DNA of 17,095 nucleotides, from positions 1 to 17,095 of the forward strand of contig CAZOLI010000046.1 in the NCBI GenBank assembly GCA_964580675.1, read 5' to 3'. A model generated the notes under the pieces. The model saw only the letters and a list, made by a program, of their open reading frames with translations, ran no database searches and was not told where the DNA came from. Both the position numbers and the translations under genes were made by a program. This DNA comes from CAZOLI01 sp964580675. Lineage in GTDB: Bacteria > Planctomycetota > MHYJ01 > CAYXQY01. Positions 14,436-17,095 of this stretch are shown here, piece by piece. Position 1 is the stretch's first letter, and every line of letters starts with the position of its first letter.

Positions 14436-15388
14436 GCGAACAATCAGATCCGCTTTCCGCACCACCGGAATCTGAAGATGCTCCTGAGAGCAAATCCCCC
14501 TGGCGTATCATCCTCGAGGAATTTTTAAGCAACAAGCGGGCGGTGGTAGCCCTTATCCTCCTTGTACTCATCGGCCTGTCCACCATCTTCGTTCCGATGC
14601 TCAGCCCCCACTCCTACAAAGAAACGTTTTATATTTATGACGGGGCTTCGCCACCCGACAAATATCATTGGTTCGGCATTGACACGAATTATCGAGACCT
14701 CCTGGTCCGGTGCTTTGTGGGAGGACAGATTTCCTTTGCCGTCGGATTCCTCGCCACGGGTGTGGCATTATTCATCGGCATATCATGGGGAGCCATTGCG
14801 GGATACATGGGGGGATGGGTGGACATGATCATGATGCGCATTGTCGACATTCTTTATGGGCTTCCGTACATGATGCTGGTGATCGTCGCCATGGCCGTTC
14901 TCGGTGAGATGGAGGGATTTCACGAATTCCTGAAACAATTCGGCGTCGACAACCCCTCATTCCTCCTGGTCTTTGTTATTCTCGGGTTCTTCAGCTGGCT
15001 CACGATGTCCAGAATTGTTCGTGGGGAGGTGCTCTCTTTAAAGGAAACGGAGTTCGTCATGGCGGCCAACGCCCTCGGGGCCAATTCATTCACCATCATT
15101 ACACGCCATATCATACCAAATCTCCTCGGTCCCGTGATCGTTTACACCACACTAACAGTACCCAGAGTAATGCTGGCGGAGGCGTTCCTGTCGTTTCTGG
15201 GGCTGGGCATCAGTGCCCCCATGACCTCCTGGGGAAAATTAATAAGCGAAGGAGCCCTTTCCATTGCAGAAAATTACAATCCCTGGTGGCTTTATTTGTT
15301 TCCGGGACTTCTCTTCTCCACAACGCTCTACTGCCTGAACACCGTTGGAGACGCTCTCCGGGATGCCTTTAACGCTCGCGCGGAGTAA
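14432..15388 (+). CDS. oppC: Oligopeptide ABC transporter permease OppC
   Basis: The second permease. The 318 residues start at ATG 14432, which overlaps the oppB stop; longer in-frame extensions run through oppB in another frame and are not real. A polar N-terminal tail (1-24) is followed by a helix (about 36-57). Next comes the OppC-type signature HWFGIDTNYRDLLVRCFVGG (79-98; canonical HWLGTDxxGRDxxSRxxxG), then further helices. The EAA loop is at about 206-232 (ETEFVMAANALGANS...HIIPNLLGP). The GTD motif reads GID and GRD reads YRD. No oppD or oppF follows; the next gene is on the other strand, so the ATPases must be encoded elsewhere. Confidence 0.94.
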   Translation: MSEQSDPLSAPPESEDAPESKSPWRIILEEFLSNKRAVVALILLVLIGLSTIFVPMLSPHSYKETFYIYDGASPPDKYHWFGIDTNYRDLLVRCFVGGQISFAVGFLATGVALFIGISWGAIAGYMGGWVDMIMMRIVDILYGLPYMMLVIVAMAVLGEMEGFHEFLKQFGVDNPSFLLVFVILGFFSWLTMSRIVRGEVLSLKETEFVMAANALGANSFTIITRHIIPNLLGPVIVYTTLTVPRVMLAEAFLSFLGLGISAPMTSWGKLISEGALSIAENYNPWWLYLFPGLLFSTTLYCLNTVGDALRDAFNARAE

Positions 15389-15441
15389 GAAATTGTTAGA
15401 TTCGTCTTGCTCCCTCTTATCAAATCCGTTTATAAACAGAA

Positions 15442-15499
15442 GGGCTTCAGGTAAAAATGGTCCGGTTCCCTCCGGGAATTCTCAGGAAGGATGAAGCCC
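15442..15499. repeat. Inverted repeat in the convergent intergenic region
   Basis: GGGCTTCA (15442-15449) and TGAAGCCC (15492-15499) form an 8-bp stem with a 42-base loop that can fold a smaller TTCCC/GGGAA hairpin. Neither side has a strong T-tract (the minus side reads TTCTGTTTAT), so termination is possible but weak. The 150 bases between oppC and the repeat-protein gene hold no gene. Confidence 0.4.
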
Positions 15500-15539
15500 G
15501 AAAGGGAAATAACTCAATCTTCCCCTTATCAGATGGGCC

Positions 15540-16670
15540 CTATCGATTTCCCGTAAATACATTACGATAGCGGTAATAGACTTCAAGGGTGAGAGCATTA
15601 AGGGCGGTGGCATAAACACGTCCTCCCGCATAACTCCATCGTCCCAATGGATCCCAGGACCCTTCCTGATGTCCCTGATTTGCTGTGTTGCTGTGATCCA
15701 GAAGGGCCTTTTTCACGGAGTGGGCCCATTTCTCCCATTTGTCCATGTGGTTTTTGTTGGGACTGTCCAGACCGGCGTAAAGGTGCACGGCCAGAGTTCC
15801 GTAATACCAGTAATAATAATCTATGGAATTTCCCCGTCCATTTCGTTCGGCACCCTCCTGCCATTTCGGCAAATCCTCCATCAGATGGTTTAATCCTTTC
15901 CGCAGAGCTTGGACATCCGGGTCTTCTCCCGTGTATATTCTCGTGATCATGCCGATGGAGGTCATCGCGGGATGGTTCCGGTAATTTTCGTTTTTACCTG
16001 TCACCCGAACTTTTTTATCGATATCCTTCACTGATTTATAACCGGTTTTGTATGTACTTTTATCAGTAACACTACATACAAATGAATTCGCCTTCTTCAA
16101 AACTCCCTCCGGGACTTCCATTCCGGCCAGTCGTGCTGACTGTATTGCCATAACCGCCCAGCCGGTAACCGAAGTGTCGCTTTTTCGCGAACCGGAAACG
16201 TATCTCCAACCCCCATCCTGGTTCTGAGCGTTCTCAAGGTAGTCAAGTCCCTTTCGAGCATACTTCCTGAGGGGTCGGGCTCCGGTAAGGCCGTATGCCT
16301 CGGCATACGCCAGTGTAGCGATGGCATGGGAATACATTGGTTTCCGTCCCCCCGACGCAAATGCCCCGTCTTCGTTCTGTTGATTCTTTAACCAGGACAG
16401 GCCGTTTTTAACCACTTTCCCAAAATTGTAGGTTTCTCCGTGAAAGGTTACCTTCTGGGAACTCAGGTGTGTGTGTCCGGCCCCGAGAAACGCGAGAAGC
16501 GCAAGACCCGTTATGCCCACATCGTCATAGCCCTCGCCCTTCTCTATGATCCGTCGGCAGGATTTGAGCCGATCAGGACACATCTTCTGATATTGATACG
16601 AATCCCATCGACCATTCTCGGACTGGTGTGAAGCCAACCATTTTAAGGCAGTAACTACTGCCCTGTTCAT
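15540..16670 (-). CDS. Squalene-cyclase/prenyltransferase-repeat protein (C-terminal part)
   Basis: The 376 residues form an alpha-alpha barrel-type protein of the prenyltransferase/squalene-oxidase repeat superfamily. Repeats of the form WLxxxQxxxGxW occur at 11-22 (WLASHQSENGRW), 93-104 (WLKNQQNEDGAF) and 144-155 (YLENAQNQDGGW). DDVGITGLALLAFLGAGHTH (49-68) and SDTSVTGWAVMAIQSARLAG (164-183) are typical of a planctomycete family whose members are usually annotated by fold only. No DxDD cyclase motif is seen, so terpene cyclisation should not be assumed. There is no signal peptide. The ATG at 16668-16670 lies 12 bases after, and in frame with, the TGA that ends the upstream membrane-anchor ORF. 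In related proteins the two parts are usually one chain, so this may be the 3' part of an interrupted gene. Confidence 0.8.
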   Translation of the reverse strand: MNRAVVTALKWLASHQSENGRWDSYQYQKMCPDRLKSCRRIIEKGEGYDDVGITGLALLAFLGAGHTHLSSQKVTFHGETYNFGKVVKNGLSWLKNQQNEDGAFASGGRKPMYSHAIATLAYAEAYGLTGARPLRKYARKGLDYLENAQNQDGGWRYVSGSRKSDTSVTGWAVMAIQSARLAGMEVPEGVLKKANSFVCSVTDKSTYKTGYKSVKDIDKKVRVTGKNENYRNHPAMTSIGMITRIYTGEDPDVQALRKGLNHLMEDLPKWQEGAERNGRGNSIDYYYWYYGTLAVHLYAGLDSPNKNHMDKWEKWAHSVKKALLDHSNTANQGHQEGSWDPLGRWSYAGGRVYATALNALTLEVYYRYRNVFTGNR

Positions 16671-16682
16671 TTTCCCCGGTCA
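16647..16682 (-). other. In-frame TGA followed by a hairpin
   Basis: On the minus strand the TGA (16682-16680) has C as its next base, the most readthrough-prone UGA context. Seventeen bases later comes a perfect hairpin GGCAGT-AGTT-ACTGCC (16662-16647). GGGGA, four bases before the ATG at 16670, could alternatively serve for re-initiation. Confidence 0.45.
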
Positions 16683-17095
16683 ATCGTGGTGCAGTCTCAA
16701 TTTCTTCTTCGACGGTTGTCCGGTTTTCCCCGCGGGGTTCTGAACGTTTACCGGTGTTCCAAGTTTATTTTTCCGAACCGAACCCTGCGGGTGATTACTC
16801 AGGTGTCGTATTCCGATCTCCGGTTCTGATTTTTGCGGCTGAAACTCTTTTTCCGAAAGCCTGGGTTCTTTACGGTCTTCCGTCTCGTTTAAAGGAGAAC
16901 CGGTTGACGTCCGGGTCTTTGAATCCTGTATGTGCGTCCTCGATTTTTCCTTTTCAGTCGGTTTCCATGTAATTTTCGCTTTCGTTGTATGGACGTTTTC
17001 GATAACCACACTAGAGGTGAAAACCAGTAACAAAATGGCGTGAAACAAAAATGATACGCCGTATGTTCCGGTAATAACTGATGTGCTCTCATGAT
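16680..17095 (-). CDS. Membrane-anchor and linker part upstream of the repeat protein, 5' end outside the window
   Basis: The frame is open to the window edge on the minus strand, so the apparent TTG start at 17048 is not the real start; residues before it (HESTSVITGTYGVSF) belong to the same chain. A single hydrophobic helix (LFHAILLLVFTSSVVI) is followed by about 100 residues of charged, Pro/Lys/Glu-rich, probably disordered linker ending in KKKLRLHHD and a TGA at 16680-16682. The TGA, the next three codons and the ATG of the repeat protein are all in one frame. This matches the usual N-terminal anchor plus linker of planctomycete repeat proteins. It may be a gene split by a nonsense mutation, a sequencing error, a readthrough site, or a true separate gene. 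Confidence 0.65.
   Translation of the reverse strand, partial: HESTSVITGTYGVSFLFHAILLLVFTSSVVIENVHTTKAKITWKPTEKEKSRTHIQDSKTRTSTGSPLNETEDRKEPRLSEKEFQPQKSEPEIGIRHLSNHPQGSVRKNKLGTPVNVQNPAGKTGQPSKKKLRLHHD

Noticed and set aside
15442..15499. Strong bidirectional terminator between oppC and the repeat protein
   Set aside because: The stem is real, but the loop is long and there is no proper T-tract on either side, so it is listed only as an inverted repeat.
1..17095. CRISPR array, insertion sequence, integrase or phage cluster
   Set aside because: No regularly spaced repeats, transposase/integrase motifs or cas genes were seen on either strand.

Overview
The window looks like a chromosomal segment from a planctomycete-like bacterium (Planctomycetota or a close PVC relative), of moderate GC by eye. 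This is inferred from family style, not from a marker gene. The STAS protein carries a YLSSAVLGKL core and an LKLCGIKPEIMEVFEIT stretch. There is a squalene-cyclase-like repeat protein of the kind common in planctomycetes, a zinc-ribbon/one-TM protein with strongly charged tails, and few Shine-Dalgarno sequences. No CRISPR array, tRNA, rRNA or recognisable transposase is present.

Layout: (1) 1-1518, the 3' part of an unrecognised gene. (2) 1519-2200, about 680 bases without a convincing gene but with several well-formed hairpins. (3) rpmE (bL31) on the minus strand with its own terminator and a near-consensus promoter, facing away from an RNase Z-like metallo-hydrolase whose promoter predicts an almost leaderless mRNA. 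(4) A convergent mazG. (5) A zinc-ribbon membrane protein and a UPF0104-type multi-TM protein. (6) A tight plus-strand cluster: RsbW-like kinase, STAS antagonist, hemD, hemB, scpB. It has 1-base to overlapping spacings and a promoter carrying an inverted repeat, and so links a partner-switch pair with heme synthesis and chromosome segregation. (7) A single-gene HD-GYP regulator with a degenerate receiver. (8) A peptide transporter operon oppA-oppB-oppC with ATGA overlaps and no ATPase genes in the window. (9) On the minus strand, a squalene-cyclase-like repeat protein whose upstream membrane-anchor part lies in the same frame but is cut off by one TGA.

The most unusual item is the OppA-type binding protein (11854-13482). 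It has normal length and a lipoprotein signal, but the family's two halves are in reversed order. The segment normally at the C-terminus (AKKLLAEAGY through VKGWY) comes first, and the segment normally at the N-terminus (LDPA, LFEGL, WSDGKPV, GTYYY, TPAYHYVPP) comes second. This is the expected pattern of a natural circular permutation. Both gene ends look native: promoter plus signal peptide on one side, an ATGA overlap with oppB on the other. That argues against a simple assembly error.
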